A stretch of DNA of 64,000 bases from Muribaculaceae bacterium (GCA_017619355.1 JAFZSO010000036.1:1-64000); one strand, 5' to 3'. Shown: positions 35,607 to 45,309, counted from the first letter of the stretch. The notes: a model not told the origin generated them from the sequence alone. Program-made: numbers and translations.

Positions 35607-37454
35607 CTAAGGATTCAGCAAGTATAGCCGCATCTCGCAGCGGCTGCAGTCGCAATCGACGCGCAGCAGCGTATTGCCGTTGCGCAGATACAACTCATCG
35701 GTCAACTGACGTGCCTTGGGATCGAGCCTGCAGGCTCCCAATTCACGCCTCAGGCAATAGCGCGTGTGCATTACCGGAACAGGTTCTTGGCCCGCAGGTT
35801 TCTGCACCTCAATGGCCGGTGTGATGCGCTCCACACCATGGTCGCGATAGAATTCTTCAGCCAGATGATTCGCCACATTGTCGGCACTGGTAAGTTCGGT
35901 AGCGAAACAAGGAGCCTCACGGTCCTCGGTCCGACGCAAATCAAAGCGATAAGTGAGCCGTTGCGCACGGTCAAGCAACTCGATGGTTTCTCGACGCAAG
36001 CGAGTAAGCAACGACGACGGAATAAAACTGCCGTCAAGCAGTTGTGCCTCATTCAAGACATAGATTGTATTACCCAGCTTGGCAAGCACTTGACGCTGCT
36101 TGTCGGCTTGTGTCGATTGAGCAGGTTGGATGGCATCGGTCTCAAGGCGGTGTGTCACGCGGTTGCCAGGCTCGTCGGTAAGAGTGAGCGAAATGCCACC
36201 CGGCACAAGGGCCAGTTGCGCATCCACGGCAATACGTCGTTCGGTGCTGGGTTTTGCAAGTATATCGGCCATCGCCTTGTCGTGGGTGCGATAAATCATG
36301 GCACCGGCAGGAATCTGCACCTCATCGTTCAGCACCACACGGTTGCCGTTTGCAACATTCACACGGCAGCCCTCATACTCGCCCCGAACATTCACGAAAC
36401 TCAGGCCATCGCCATTGGCAAGTGGTTTTCGGGTGTCAATCTCCATAGTCTTGCCCCGCACATTGCGGGCCTTGCCCAGCGGTTCGCCCATCGACTTGGG
36501 CGTGTGCAGCGACGCCATGCTGTGACCATTGGGCAAGCGGTGACCATCGGCAAAATAGGTAGTGAACGAGCGATTAAAGCTCTTTGCCACATCGGGGTCA
36601 AAATTGTGCACCGAGGTTCCACACGAGGCGCGCTCATAACGGTCGCCATTGGCGGCAATGAGTCTGTCAAGCGCTCGGCGATAATAGGCCACCACATTCT
36701 TCACATAGCCCGCTTCCTTGAGACGGCCCTCAATCTTAAACGACGAAATGCCCGCCTCGAGCATGGCAGCAAGGCGGCTGCTCATGTTCAGGTCGCGCAA
36801 CGACAGCAAGTGCTTATTCTCCATAAGTTTATGACCCTCGCCATCTTCCAGGTCATAGCTCAGGCGGCACATCTGGGCACACTCGCCACGATTGGCACTC
36901 CTGCCCTTCACCATCTCGCTCACTTGGCAACGGCCGCTATAGCTCACGCACAACGCGCCATGCACAAAGGCCTCGATGGGCACCTGCACGCTATCGGCAA
37001 TGGCACGCACCTCGTCAAGACTCAGCTCGCGCGCAAGAACCAGCTGTGAGAATCCCACCGACTCTAAAAACCGGGCCTTCTCCACAGTGCGTAAGTCGCA
37101 TTGCGTGCTAGCATGCAGCGCAATAGGCGGCAGATCAAGCCGCAGGATGCCCATATCCTGCACAATGATGGCATCGACGCCTATGTGGTAAAGGTCTCTG
37201 ATAAGACGCTCCACCTGCTTCAGTTCATGATCATAGACCAGCGTGTTCACCGTGGCATAGACGCGAGCATTGAACTGGTGCGCAAAGTCCACGGCACGTG
37301 CCACCTCGTCGAGAGCATTGCCAGCCGAAGCACGAGCCCCAAAGGCCGAAGCACCCATATACACCGCATCGGCGCCATGGCGCACCGCCTCAATGGCGAT
37401 GTCAGCATCACGCGCAGGTGCCAGCAACTCTATTTTTCGTAACTGAGTTTTCAT
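35607..37454 (-). CDS. U32 family peptidase, RlhA-like
   Basis: U32 proteins such as RlhA and TrhP carry out prephenate-dependent hydroxylation of rRNA or tRNA, and others are collagenase-like. This 615-residue protein begins IELLAPARDADIAIEAVRHGADAVYMG. It has the Cys motif FVHGALCVSYSGRCQVSE and RGECAQMCRLSYDL, which bind an Fe-S cluster in the family. GISSFKIEGRLKEAGYV follows, with a C-terminal DUF3656-like extension. That architecture fits RlhA (23S rRNA C2501) best. The ATG at 37454 is preferred over a GTG one codon earlier. Confidence 0.85.
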   Translation of the reverse strand: MKTQLRKIELLAPARDADIAIEAVRHGADAVYMGASAFGARASAGNALDEVARAVDFAHQFNARVYATVNTLVYDHELKQVERLIRDLYHIGVDAIIVQDMGILRLDLPPIALHASTQCDLRTVEKARFLESVGFSQLVLARELSLDEVRAIADSVQVPIEAFVHGALCVSYSGRCQVSEMVKGRSANRGECAQMCRLSYDLEDGEGHKLMENKHLLSLRDLNMSSRLAAMLEAGISSFKIEGRLKEAGYVKNVVAYYRRALDRLIAANGDRYERASCGTSVHNFDPDVAKSFNRSFTTYFADGHRLPNGHSMASLHTPKSMGEPLGKARNVRGKTMEIDTRKPLANGDGLSFVNVRGEYEGCRVNVANGNRVVLNDEVQIPAGAMIYRTHDKAMADILAKPSTERRIAVDAQLALVPGGISLTLTDEPGNRVTHRLETDAIQPAQSTQADKQRQVLAKLGNTIYVLNEAQLLDGSFIPSSLLTRLRRETIELLDRAQRLTYRFDLRRTEDREAPCFATELTSADNVANHLAEEFYRDHGVERITPAIEVQKPAGQEPVPVMHTRYCLRRELGACRLDPKARQLTDELYLRNGNTLLRVDCDCSRCEMRLYLLNP

Positions 37455-37585
37455 CACTCTGCAAATTTACGAAAAACCACCGTTATTCTCTACTTAATTT
37501 TCCTTTTTCATCTCATGAATCCTATTTTCATTACAATTCAAGCCAAATCAAACATTAGAAATGAATTTTATTGAAAAAACATGAA

Positions 37586-37623
37586 CTTGTGCCTCAATTG
37601 TTCATATGTTCTTAGTATCTTTG
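37586..37623 (+). promoter_or_regulatory. WYL gene promoter with one half-site of the island operator
   Basis: CTTGTGCC at 37586-37593 starts exactly 30 bases before the -7 box TATCTTTG (37616-37623), as in the four island promoters. The right half (TTCATATG) does not match GGCATAGG. An overlapping inverted repeat TGAAC-N13-GTTCA spans 37582-37604. No TTTG is present at -33. Confidence 0.6.
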
Positions 37624-37645
37624 CAACAATCAAGCATTTTTCACT

Positions 37646-38587
37646 ATGGCAAACAAACTTATCAACAAGTATGTGTGGCTGGTCGAAACCATCTATCGGG
37701 CAGGCCGCATCACATTCGAGGAAATCAATCAACAATGGCTTGACGAAGAAATGGACGACAAGCCCATTCCGTTGCGCACCTTTCACAAGTGGCGCATTGC
37801 CGCCGAGGAAATGTTCAACATCAACATTGAGTGCAAACGCATTGGCGGTTACCACTACTACATTGACAACATCGATGATTTTAAAAGTGGCAGGTTACGT
37901 AATTGGCTTTTCAGCACAATTGCAGTAAGCAACCTTCTGCTTTCATGTCAGTCGCTGAAGGAGCGCATTCTTCTTGAAGATATCCCCTCGGGACAGAATC
38001 ATTTGGCGGTCATCCTCGATGCCATGAAGGAGAACCAGGCGCTCAACATCACCTACCACAGCTACTGGAAAGATGAGGAATACAACTTCGATGTGGAGCC
38101 TTTCTGCGTGAAACTGTTCAGGCAGCGTTGGTATCTGGTGGCCCTGAGCACCAATGAATATTACAGGAAGAAAGGCCCTGCAATCTACGCCCTCGACCGC
38201 ATTGCGTCGTTAATGAAGACCGGAATCACCTTTGCCATGCCCAACGATTGGGACGCCGATGCCTATTTCGACGGTTTCATGGGCGTTCTGCGTGAGAACG
38301 AATATGATAAAGAAATAGTGAAAATCAAAGTCACTGCCAGCCAGGCCAACTATCTGCGCGACCTCAAGATTCACCACTCGCAGCGGGAGGTGGAGCGCAA
38401 CGAGCAATTCAGCATTTTCTCATTCTACCTGCGCCCCACCTTCGACTTCCAGCAGGAACTGCTCTGGAACGGCCCCGAATTGGAAGTGCTCGCCCCCCAG
38501 TGGCTCCGCACAATGATGGCCGAGAGAATTGAACAGATGCTGAACCTATACAAAAATGACCCAAATAACAGCAAAAAAAGCATATAA
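37646..38587 (+). CDS. WYL-domain transcriptional regulator
   Basis: The 313-residue protein has an N-terminal helix-turn-helix (residues 1-70, IYRAGRITFEEINQQW), a WYL domain at about 125-195 and a C-terminal WCX-like domain to about 300. The WYL domain includes ALNITYHSYW, and the motif Trp162-Tyr163-Leu164 is in QRWYLVALST. WYL regulators sense ligands, often nucleic-acid related, and control defence and repair genes in many bacteria. Its promoter shares a half-site with four promoters at 43.9-48.7 kb, so it may regulate itself and that island (inference). Confidence 0.88.
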   Translation: MANKLINKYVWLVETIYRAGRITFEEINQQWLDEEMDDKPIPLRTFHKWRIAAEEMFNINIECKRIGGYHYYIDNIDDFKSGRLRNWLFSTIAVSNLLLSCQSLKERILLEDIPSGQNHLAVILDAMKENQALNITYHSYWKDEEYNFDVEPFCVKLFRQRWYLVALSTNEYYRKKGPAIYALDRIASLMKTGITFAMPNDWDADAYFDGFMGVLRENEYDKEIVKIKVTASQANYLRDLKIHHSQREVERNEQFSIFSFYLRPTFDFQQELLWNGPELEVLAPQWLRTMMAERIEQMLNLYKNDPNNSKKSI

Positions 38588-38647
38588 GGGTTTTCACCAC
38601 CGAAAATAACCAATTTCACTTTTCTCGCTGATTTTCAACCATTTTTA

Positions 38648-38679
38648 CTTGCATTTCTCAAAAACATATCTTATATTTG
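38648..38679 (+). promoter_or_regulatory. Promoter of the DUF262 operon
   Basis: CTTG at 38648-38651, a 20-base spacer and TATATTTG at 38672-38679 precede the ATG at 38713. It lacks the island palindrome, so this operon is probably under separate control. Confidence 0.6.
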
Positions 38680-38712
38680 CAAAAACAATAAACGATTAAA
38701 CTAGCAAAAGCC

Positions 38713-39267
38713 ATGACAGAAGAAAAACGTAATTCAATTGTAAACAAACTCGAAGTTTACATGAATAATGGTGATATACCATCTTTTATTCAGGTCTTGA
38801 AAGAAGACCTTTCTCAGGAATCTGCGATTAATGCATGTATATGTATTAGTGGAGCCATTTTGAAATGTCATACATTTTACAAATCTGACATGTTAGCTGC
38901 ATTTCTTGAAAAAGCTATTCACTTTAACATGGATTGGGCTAAGTTCAGCGGAGGGAAGAATCCATTATTTCGTGTTGCTTTTCTAACAGGTTCTTGGGAT
39001 CTGTACACATGCTTTATAGAAGAGGTAGAAGGGCTTGATGAAGTTGCATATGCTGACGCATATGCTGACTGGCAGGATTTTAACGAGAAAATATTGGGCC
39101 ACGCACAAATGTACATCAAAGGACGGGATTACAATAGTGGTTATGAAACAAATGGCCAACGAATCATCGATATGGAGGATTACGAGAAGATGAACTTTAT
39201 GGCAGAAAACTACAACGCAATCATCGGCCGACATAAGATATTGAAGGACTTAGAGAATAGATTGTAA
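38713..39267 (+). CDS. Hypothetical protein, first gene of the DUF262 operon
   Basis: This 184-residue soluble, mostly helical and acidic protein (MTEEKRNSIVNKLEVYMNNG, then SGGKNPLFRVAFLTGSWDLY) is not a family I recognise. It lies 10 bases before the first DUF262 gene and shares its AT-rich composition, so it is probably a functional partner. Confidence 0.6.
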   Translation: MTEEKRNSIVNKLEVYMNNGDIPSFIQVLKEDLSQESAINACICISGAILKCHTFYKSDMLAAFLEKAIHFNMDWAKFSGGKNPLFRVAFLTGSWDLYTCFIEEVEGLDEVAYADAYADWQDFNEKILGHAQMYIKGRDYNSGYETNGQRIIDMEDYEKMNFMAENYNAIIGRHKILKDLENRL

Positions 39268-39277
39268 TTAAACACTT

Positions 39278-41281
39278 ATGGCAGAAAATAAGATTGAACT
39301 AAAATCGGTGAATGAACTTCTTGGGATGAAGTTTTTTATACCTAGCTATCAGCGTGGTTATAGATGGACGGAGCAGCAAGTCAAGGACCTGCTCAATGAC
39401 ATTGAAGAATTCAGATTAAGGAACAAATCCATAACGGACTTTTATTGCCTTCAACCACTTGTAGTCAGAGAGAATATTGATGACAAAAACAGTTTCATAA
39501 ATAACCTACCCAAGGCAACTGATTTAGAAAAAGATGTCTTAGGTATAACACGAAAAGCGATATCTGAACATACAAAATGGGAAGTTATTGACGGGCAGCA
39601 ACGCTTAACAACCATTCTCATCATTCTATCTTTTTTATCATCAAACGATGAAGGAAACAAACCTTACTCCATTGATTATCAAACCAGAAATGATTTTGAT
39701 AAATTTTTAAACAAAATAAAGGATATTGATACCCCTGATATTCTTGAACAACAAAGCTTTGTTAAAGAAAAGTTCGATGAGGTTATAAAAAACGATGACA
39801 AATTCAACAATATCGATTTTTATCATATTTTTCAAACTCTAGCCACAGTCAAGCATTGGTTTAACATTAATAATAATATTGATAAAAATGAGTTTAAGAA
39901 AACCATTTTAAATAGGGTTAAATTCATTTGGTATGAGTCTGTTGATGAAAATCCTATTAAAGTCTTCACCCGGCTAAATATTGGCAAGATATCTTTAACC
40001 AATGCCGAACTTATTAAGGCACTATTTTTAAATCAATCAAACTTCCCGGGCATTGACAACAATTCATTTAAGCTTAAACAACAAGAGATAGCAAGTGGAT
40101 GGGATATTATTGAATACACACTGCAAAACGATGAGTTTTGGCTTTTCCTACACAAAAATGGATATAACCGCCCAACTCGAATAGACTTCATATTTGACTT
40201 AATTTGCGACCAAAATGCAATGAATTTGCCTGATAACACCCGTATTGGCACTGACGGTTATAGAACATTCCGTTATTTTTATGAATACTTCAAACAGGGT
40301 GCGTCAGAACAAGATTCTAGAGAAATAGCAAAGGTTGAATCATGTTGGGATGAGGTGAAAAAGTATTTCCAGACATTCCAAGAGTGGTTCAACGATTTGG
40401 AAATGTATCATTATGTTGGTGTGTTATTGTCCGATGATTTTAATCGAGGTCTATCAGATATTGTGAGAAAGTGGACAGGAAGCAAAAACGAGTTTCTTAA
40501 ATACTTAAAGGACATGATATCTAATGAAATTAAGGTTCCCGACGGCAAGTATTTTTGCAACGAAAATCATATTGAAGAGTCATTACATTTCGATTCTGAA
40601 AAAAAACTGATTCGGAAGATATTATTAATGCACAATATTCAAACTGTAATTAATCAGAATAAACAACTAAAAGAAAAAGAGGATTACCAACTACCCGTGT
40701 TCTATAAATTTCCATTCCACTTGTTTAAAAAAGAGAAATGGGATGTAGAGCATATTGATTCTCATTCAAAGAATGACATGAATGATAAAGATTCAAAAAA
40801 TGAATTCTTGTTGAATATTTATTACTCTGTTGATGATGAGACCCAGAAAAAAATCGAAGCATTCATCAATAATTCAGATGCTAACAATTGGGATGATTTC
40901 ATTGAATATACGAAGAAACCAAAAGATTCATTGTCAGATGAAGAAAAGGACCAAATTTGGAATTTTACTCTTTTGGATTATTCTACGAACCGCAGTTATG
41001 GCAACTCAATCTTTACTGCCAAGCGACGAATTATCATAGGTAAAGACAGAGGCATTGCATTGCCAATACCGATAATCAAGAAAGAAAAAAACCAAAGCAA
41101 ATTAAGTATTGGAGAAGAAGCAAAAGCTAAAACAGCATTCATTCCACCTTGTACCAAGAATGTTTTCATGAAATACTACACTCCAGTTTTGACGAATTAC
41201 AATTATTGGACAAAACCCGATGCCGATGCATACAAACAGAATATTCTCGACATACTGAAAGATTTTAAAGTTAGTAAATGA
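39278..41281 (+). CDS. DUF262-DUF1524 protein, GmrSD-like
   Basis: The protein (667 residues) combines an N-terminal DUF262 (ParB/Srx-like NTPase) and a C-terminal DUF1524 HNH-type nuclease, as in GmrSD type IV restriction enzymes. DUF262 is shown by FFIPSYQRGYRWTEQQVKDL and DGQQR at residues 105-109. DUF1524 is shown by WDVEHIDSHSKND, with candidate catalytic His492, then LLDYSTNRSYGNSIFTAKRR. The motifs look intact. AT content is visibly higher than in the flanking core genes, suggesting transfer. Its stop overlaps the next start (ATGA). Confidence 0.82.
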   Translation: MAENKIELKSVNELLGMKFFIPSYQRGYRWTEQQVKDLLNDIEEFRLRNKSITDFYCLQPLVVRENIDDKNSFINNLPKATDLEKDVLGITRKAISEHTKWEVIDGQQRLTTILIILSFLSSNDEGNKPYSIDYQTRNDFDKFLNKIKDIDTPDILEQQSFVKEKFDEVIKNDDKFNNIDFYHIFQTLATVKHWFNINNNIDKNEFKKTILNRVKFIWYESVDENPIKVFTRLNIGKISLTNAELIKALFLNQSNFPGIDNNSFKLKQQEIASGWDIIEYTLQNDEFWLFLHKNGYNRPTRIDFIFDLICDQNAMNLPDNTRIGTDGYRTFRYFYEYFKQGASEQDSREIAKVESCWDEVKKYFQTFQEWFNDLEMYHYVGVLLSDDFNRGLSDIVRKWTGSKNEFLKYLKDMISNEIKVPDGKYFCNENHIEESLHFDSEKKLIRKILLMHNIQTVINQNKQLKEKEDYQLPVFYKFPFHLFKKEKWDVEHIDSHSKNDMNDKDSKNEFLLNIYYSVDDETQKKIEAFINNSDANNWDDFIEYTKKPKDSLSDEEKDQIWNFTLLDYSTNRSYGNSIFTAKRRIIIGKDRGIALPIPIIKKEKNQSKLSIGEEAKAKTAFIPPCTKNVFMKYYTPVLTNYNYWTKPDADAYKQNILDILKDFKVSK

Positions 41282-43704
41282 TTCGTCTAACAGTCAAAAT
41301 GAAGAAAACAATGGTAAACTATAAATCATCTCAAAAGATTTCTTTTTGGAAATTTCTAAAAACCACAAAAATAGAAATTCCCATCATTCAACGTGATTAT
41401 GCTCAAGGTCGACTAGGAAAAGAATACCTAAGAAAAAGATTCCTTTCCAATTTAAGAGAAGCGCTAAACAATAAACAAGAACTAAAACTTGATTTTGTAT
41501 ATGGTTCTACTGAAAGTGGGACATTTTATCCTCTTGATGGACAACAGAGATTGACAACACTTTGGCTCTTGCATTGGTATGTTGCTTTGATGTCCGATAA
41601 TCTTAACGAAGACATCTGCAAAGTGCTTGAAAAATTTACATATGAAACCCGCATTTCGTCACGTGAGTTTTGCAAGAATTTATGTAACCCTAAATACTTT
41701 GAAAACTATGCAGACTACAAACCAGAAAGTTCAAGAAGAATTGTTGGTTTTATCACAAGTCGCACTTGGTTCTATTCCGCTTGGAAACAAGACCCCACAA
41801 TTCAAGCTATGCTTAGAATGCTTGGAGGAACACAAATAAAAGACAAAGATAACAAAGACATTATTGACGGTCTAGAAGAATTATTTCCTTGTCCTTTAGA
41901 GTGCCACATTCAGAAAAATGAAAAATTTATCCTAAAAAGAAGTTTTAAAAACTATTGGGATGCATTAACTGGAGATGATTGTCCAATTGTTTTTTATCAT
42001 TTTCCGTTTAAAGATTTTGGATTGTCAGGTGACTTGTATATCAAGATGAACGCTCGTGGCAAGCAATTAACCGCTTTTGAGAATTTCAAAGCGGATCTGA
42101 TAGGCTATATTAGAAAACAAGCAGAAGAATCAACTGATAATAAAACTCAAAAAGATTGGAATGAATTGTTAGATGCCAAGAATGGAATTCCCAAATTAAT
42201 GGATACGACTTGGACAGACATTTTTTGGAATAACAAATCTGAAGAATATTCAATTGATGAAATTTACTTTGCATTCATAAACAGATTCTTCTTAAATGAA
42301 CTTGTCTGCCAAAAGGATAATAACAATGAGTATCTCTACACAGCAAAACAACTTGAAGAAGATAATCCTATATTCTCTTATTTATACGGTGACAAGAGTG
42401 ATGATACAATTATTGATTATGTTGGTTTTGAGAGATACAAGGATATACCACTATCATTTTTAAAGAATCTTAGTAATACATTAAGTTGTATCCCTTATGC
42501 CATCAACTTATCTTCTTTTAATCCAAAGTGGGTTGGACAAGATTTTCAATATATCCCAATTTATAAAGAAATTTCAATATCATCGTTTGAACAAAAGGAT
42601 AGGATTGCATTTCATGCCATATCAAAATATATTCAAAAGGGAACATTCGATGCTGTTTCATTCCAGCAATGGATGCGTGTCGTGTGGAATATAGTTGAGA
42701 ATGCAGGAGTTAATTCTATATCTTCGATGATTGGTGTGATGCGTTTAATTGATGAACTTTCTGAGCATTCTCATGTAATATATTCCTTCTTGTCCAAACA
42801 AGATTCATTAATCAAATCATCTGCTGCTAAAGAACAAGTATATGAAGAGCGTGTAAAAGCAAAACATATTTGTAATAAAGATTTTCGGGAAGAAGATATC
42901 ATTTATGCCGAAAGTCATCCCCTATTAAAAGGATGTATAAGTGTAATTTTTAAAGATGACAAGTGTGATGAAGTCTCTTTTGGTCAAACCATTCGAAAAA
43001 GAACAGATTTACTTGACGAGTTATACAATGCTGATGATGATTATAAGTTAGTAAAAGTTCTAGTTTCGCAATATAATAATCATCAACAAGTTGAAAAATT
43101 AAAATTGAAGAAAGACCCTGATAATTGGAAGAGTCTAGTTACAGACAAATTGAAAGATTGCTACAGGAAAAATGAGAATAATGTTATTAATAATAATTGT
43201 TCTGGATGGCAAAGTATGATATCAAAAACCCCTTTGATTAATAATAGCAGAGACTTAGGCAAGATATTAGGTGGTGATGGTAAAAGAACAGTTTTATGGG
43301 CCACGAATGGTTGCACATGGATTGCTTATGAAAATGTGATTCTTGATAAAGTTCACAACAATCCAAGTCTTTCAGAACTAGTTAGAAACAAGACTATTGA
43401 ATGTAATCAAAAGGTTAAAGATTGTGATTTCTTTTGGGGACAGAATATTGATTTCAAATATAATGAACATTTTTTTCGTTGGTATGACAACCCTAATGAA
43501 AAAGAGCTGGATGTATATTTGATGGAAGACAATTGGAAAGAATATAAACTTCGTTCCAAAGGACGAGACAGAAATACTGATGAAGGCAAAACAGACGAGG
43601 ACACTTATTATTGTTTTCGAGTTGAAGATGGGATAACACCAGAACAGTTCTTAAATAATTTGGACGATCTCATAAAAGAACATAATAACTCTGCTTCAAA
43701 ATAG
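41278..43704 (+). CDS. Second DUF262-type protein of the pair
   Basis: The 808-residue protein has an N-terminal DUF262 signature (EIPIIQRDYAQGR, later DGQQRLTTLWLLHWY at residues 87-101) and GDLYIKMNARGKQLTAFENFKADL. The long remaining region (residues 280-808) has no motif I recognise and no evident HNH, so it may be the recognition or regulatory partner. The start at 41278 overlaps the preceding stop. Internal ATGs at 41299 and 41311 are alternatives. AT-rich like its partner. Confidence 0.78.
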   Translation: MIRLTVKMKKTMVNYKSSQKISFWKFLKTTKIEIPIIQRDYAQGRLGKEYLRKRFLSNLREALNNKQELKLDFVYGSTESGTFYPLDGQQRLTTLWLLHWYVALMSDNLNEDICKVLEKFTYETRISSREFCKNLCNPKYFENYADYKPESSRRIVGFITSRTWFYSAWKQDPTIQAMLRMLGGTQIKDKDNKDIIDGLEELFPCPLECHIQKNEKFILKRSFKNYWDALTGDDCPIVFYHFPFKDFGLSGDLYIKMNARGKQLTAFENFKADLIGYIRKQAEESTDNKTQKDWNELLDAKNGIPKLMDTTWTDIFWNNKSEEYSIDEIYFAFINRFFLNELVCQKDNNNEYLYTAKQLEEDNPIFSYLYGDKSDDTIIDYVGFERYKDIPLSFLKNLSNTLSCIPYAINLSSFNPKWVGQDFQYIPIYKEISISSFEQKDRIAFHAISKYIQKGTFDAVSFQQWMRVVWNIVENAGVNSISSMIGVMRLIDELSEHSHVIYSFLSKQDSLIKSSAAKEQVYEERVKAKHICNKDFREEDIIYAESHPLLKGCISVIFKDDKCDEVSFGQTIRKRTDLLDELYNADDDYKLVKVLVSQYNNHQQVEKLKLKKDPDNWKSLVTDKLKDCYRKNENNVINNNCSGWQSMISKTPLINNSRDLGKILGGDGKRTVLWATNGCTWIAYENVILDKVHNNPSLSELVRNKTIECNQKVKDCDFFWGQNIDFKYNEHFFRWYDNPNEKELDVYLMEDNWKEYKLRSKGRDRNTDEGKTDEDTYYCFRVEDGITPEQFLNNLDDLIKEHNNSASK

Positions 43705-43729
43705 ATTATTTCAATCATTTGAGATTTCT

Positions 43730-43765
43730 TGGAGCTTCGCCAAATCGAGGTGCAGCTCCATTTTT
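43730..43765 (+). terminator. Terminator of the DUF262 operon
   Basis: A 7-bp stem (TGGAGCT and its complement) around a 17-base loop is followed by TTTTTAT, 26 bases after the stop at 43704. The 300-base gap to 44006 otherwise holds promoter P1. Confidence 0.65.
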
Positions 43766-43925
43766 ATGAATCAAATGCGGGGGTCAAAAACTGCAAGGTT
43801 GCATTAAACTAGAGAGCAAGGATTATTGATGTAAATTTGCATCAAGTTAAGAATTATTCCCCCTTATAAACATTGAAGTATGAAGAAAAAAACCATGTAG
43901 TATGAAAAAAATAGAAAATCCACCA

Positions 43926-43963
43926 CCTGTGCCTTGATACGGCATAGGCTTGTTGTTTCTTTG
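43926..43963 (+). promoter_or_regulatory. Island promoter/operator P1
   Basis: The palindrome CCTGTGCC-N7-GGCATAGG covers 43926-43948 and the -7 box TTTCTTTG starts at 43956. The palindrome overlaps the -33 position. It drives the small proteins at 44006 and 44094. Confidence 0.78.
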
Positions 43964-44005
43964 TGGTGGAAATCTTTATTCATCACCAGTAAAAGTCATT
44001 TCATT

Positions 44006-44110
44006 ATGCTTGAACTTAACATTGAACATATTAGAAAAGAACTAGAAGGCAAGAGCCATCTCTATATATTCACCACAACTAAAACAAAACACTATGATGA
44101 ACTTCGATAA
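44006..44110 (+). CDS. Possible 34-residue protein overlapping the next gene
   Basis: This is the first ATG after promoter P1. The peptide (MLELNIEHIRKELEGKSHLY and 14 more residues, ending YDELR) is charged and helical. Its last 17 bases overlap the next gene start in another frame. It could be a leader peptide coupling translation, or chance. No family is recognised. Confidence 0.35.
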   Translation: MLELNIEHIRKELEGKSHLYIFTTTKTKHYDELR

Positions 44111-44354
44111 AGATTATTGGTTCTGTATTTATCTCGACGATGACGACGGTTATGTTGAGTTTACCATCAATTCGCTTGTTAAAGAAGAGATGGACAAGCT
44201 CTCAAAAGTAGTAAAAGAGCTTGGGGACTCTGACGATGAAATCCAAGCGATGAAAGAAGAATTTATCGATGCCTTGATTTATGATCTGACATCGTTAAAA
44301 CACTCTGAAAGAATGATTCACTTAAGGCGCAAGCGACTAAATGGCTCCTCCTAA
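44094..44354 (+). CDS. Small acidic protein of the island
   Basis: The 86-residue, highly acidic protein (YLDDDDGYVEFTIN) has a helical C-terminus ending in a basic stretch (HLRRKRLNG). No family is recognised. It is driven by promoter P1 and ends 46 bases before promoter P2. A start one codon later (44097) is equally possible. Confidence 0.6.
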   Translation: MMNFDKDYWFCIYLDDDDGYVEFTINSLVKEEMDKLSKVVKELGDSDDEIQAMKEEFIDALIYDLTSLKHSERMIHLRRKRLNGSS

Positions 44355-44400
44355 GCACCCTATTTTGAATTGGTCAACATAAACAAAAACTTTTTTTGCA

Positions 44401-44438
44401 CCTGTGCCTTGATTTGGCACAAGCCCCATCTAATTTTG
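44401..44438 (+). promoter_or_regulatory. Island promoter/operator P2
   Basis: The palindrome CCTGTGCC-N7-GGCACAAG starts at 44401. The -7 box TAATTTTG (44431-44438) is a perfect match and starts 30 bases later. CTTG inside the palindrome sits at -33 with a 19-base spacer. It drives the three-gene operon 44463-46887. Confidence 0.8.
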
Positions 44439-44462
44439 TCCCAAAAACAAAAAAGAAATAAA

Positions 44463-45305
44463 ATGAGCGAGATTGTAAAAATGCGAGATGTGCGGTTTGA
44501 CCCGGGACTGTTTGTGAACTTTCGTTCGGGAACAGTGCTTGATAACTTGCTGTGCAGTTATCAAGGGCTGCCGAAGGGAGTGAACTACATGGTCATTGGC
44601 GACCCAGGTGTGGGCAAGACCACCATCATTCTCGACCTGATAGCCAATATTGAGCGCCAAGCTGCCGGAACGCGCATCCTATTCATCAGTGCCGAGATGA
44701 ACGAGATAGACCTTGCCGTGTATGTGCAACGCTATCCCAAGTTCGGCGACCTGAACATCATGTTCGTGGAGTCGGACTTCGATAGCAAGCGCCACCACTT
44801 GCAGGAAATAGAGGATGTCCTACAACATGGTTGGGACATCGTTGCCATTGACTCGTTCCATGAGTTGCAGGGCATCGTCAAGGAGGAGGAAAACATCACC
44901 ACGCGCCTTGCCGAGACCAAACTGCTGTCGCTCATCAAGCGGCACAACAAAGCCGAGAACGACACGCGCACCAACACCACCTTTCTCACCATACAACAAG
45001 TGACCAAGAGAGGGGCTTTCATTGGCTCCAACCGTCTGAAGCACATGATTACCGCCATGATGGAACTGCGGCTCGACAATCCCAAGAACATCTATAGCGA
45101 CCGCTATGTGGTGTTCTCCAAGCATCGCCGAGGTGATGTGGGCGTGAAACTCTACTACAGCCTCAGCTCAACGGGCGATGTCTCGTTTGACGAGCAGCGC
45201 TACCGCCAGGAACTGCAACTGCGCAATTTGCAAAGCAATGTCTCGACACAGCTTCGCGACTTCGCCACCCAATTCGACAATTTGTTTAATAACGAAATAC
45301 AATAA
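44463..45305 (+). CDS. RecA/KaiC-like ATPase
   Basis: This 280-residue single-domain RecA-fold ATPase has Walker A GDPGVGKTT at residues 46-54, then RILFISAEMNEIDL, Walker B DIVAIDSFHEL (Asp130), and TFLTIQQVTKRG. It resembles RadA/DnaB/KaiC-type proteins but has no zinc finger or Lon domain. A role in loading or remodelling nucleic-acid complexes is plausible. Frame upstream of 44463 is in promoter P2, which fixes the start. The next gene begins 4 bases after its stop. Confidence 0.75.
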   Translation: MSEIVKMRDVRFDPGLFVNFRSGTVLDNLLCSYQGLPKGVNYMVIGDPGVGKTTIILDLIANIERQAAGTRILFISAEMNEIDLAVYVQRYPKFGDLNIMFVESDFDSKRHHLQEIEDVLQHGWDIVAIDSFHELQGIVKEEENITTRLAETKLLSLIKRHNKAENDTRTNTTFLTIQQVTKRGAFIGSNRLKHMITAMMELRLDNPKNIYSDRYVVFSKHRRGDVGVKLYYSLSSTGDVSFDEQRYRQELQLRNLQSNVSTQLRDFATQFDNLFNNEIQ

Positions 45306-45309
45306 CATT

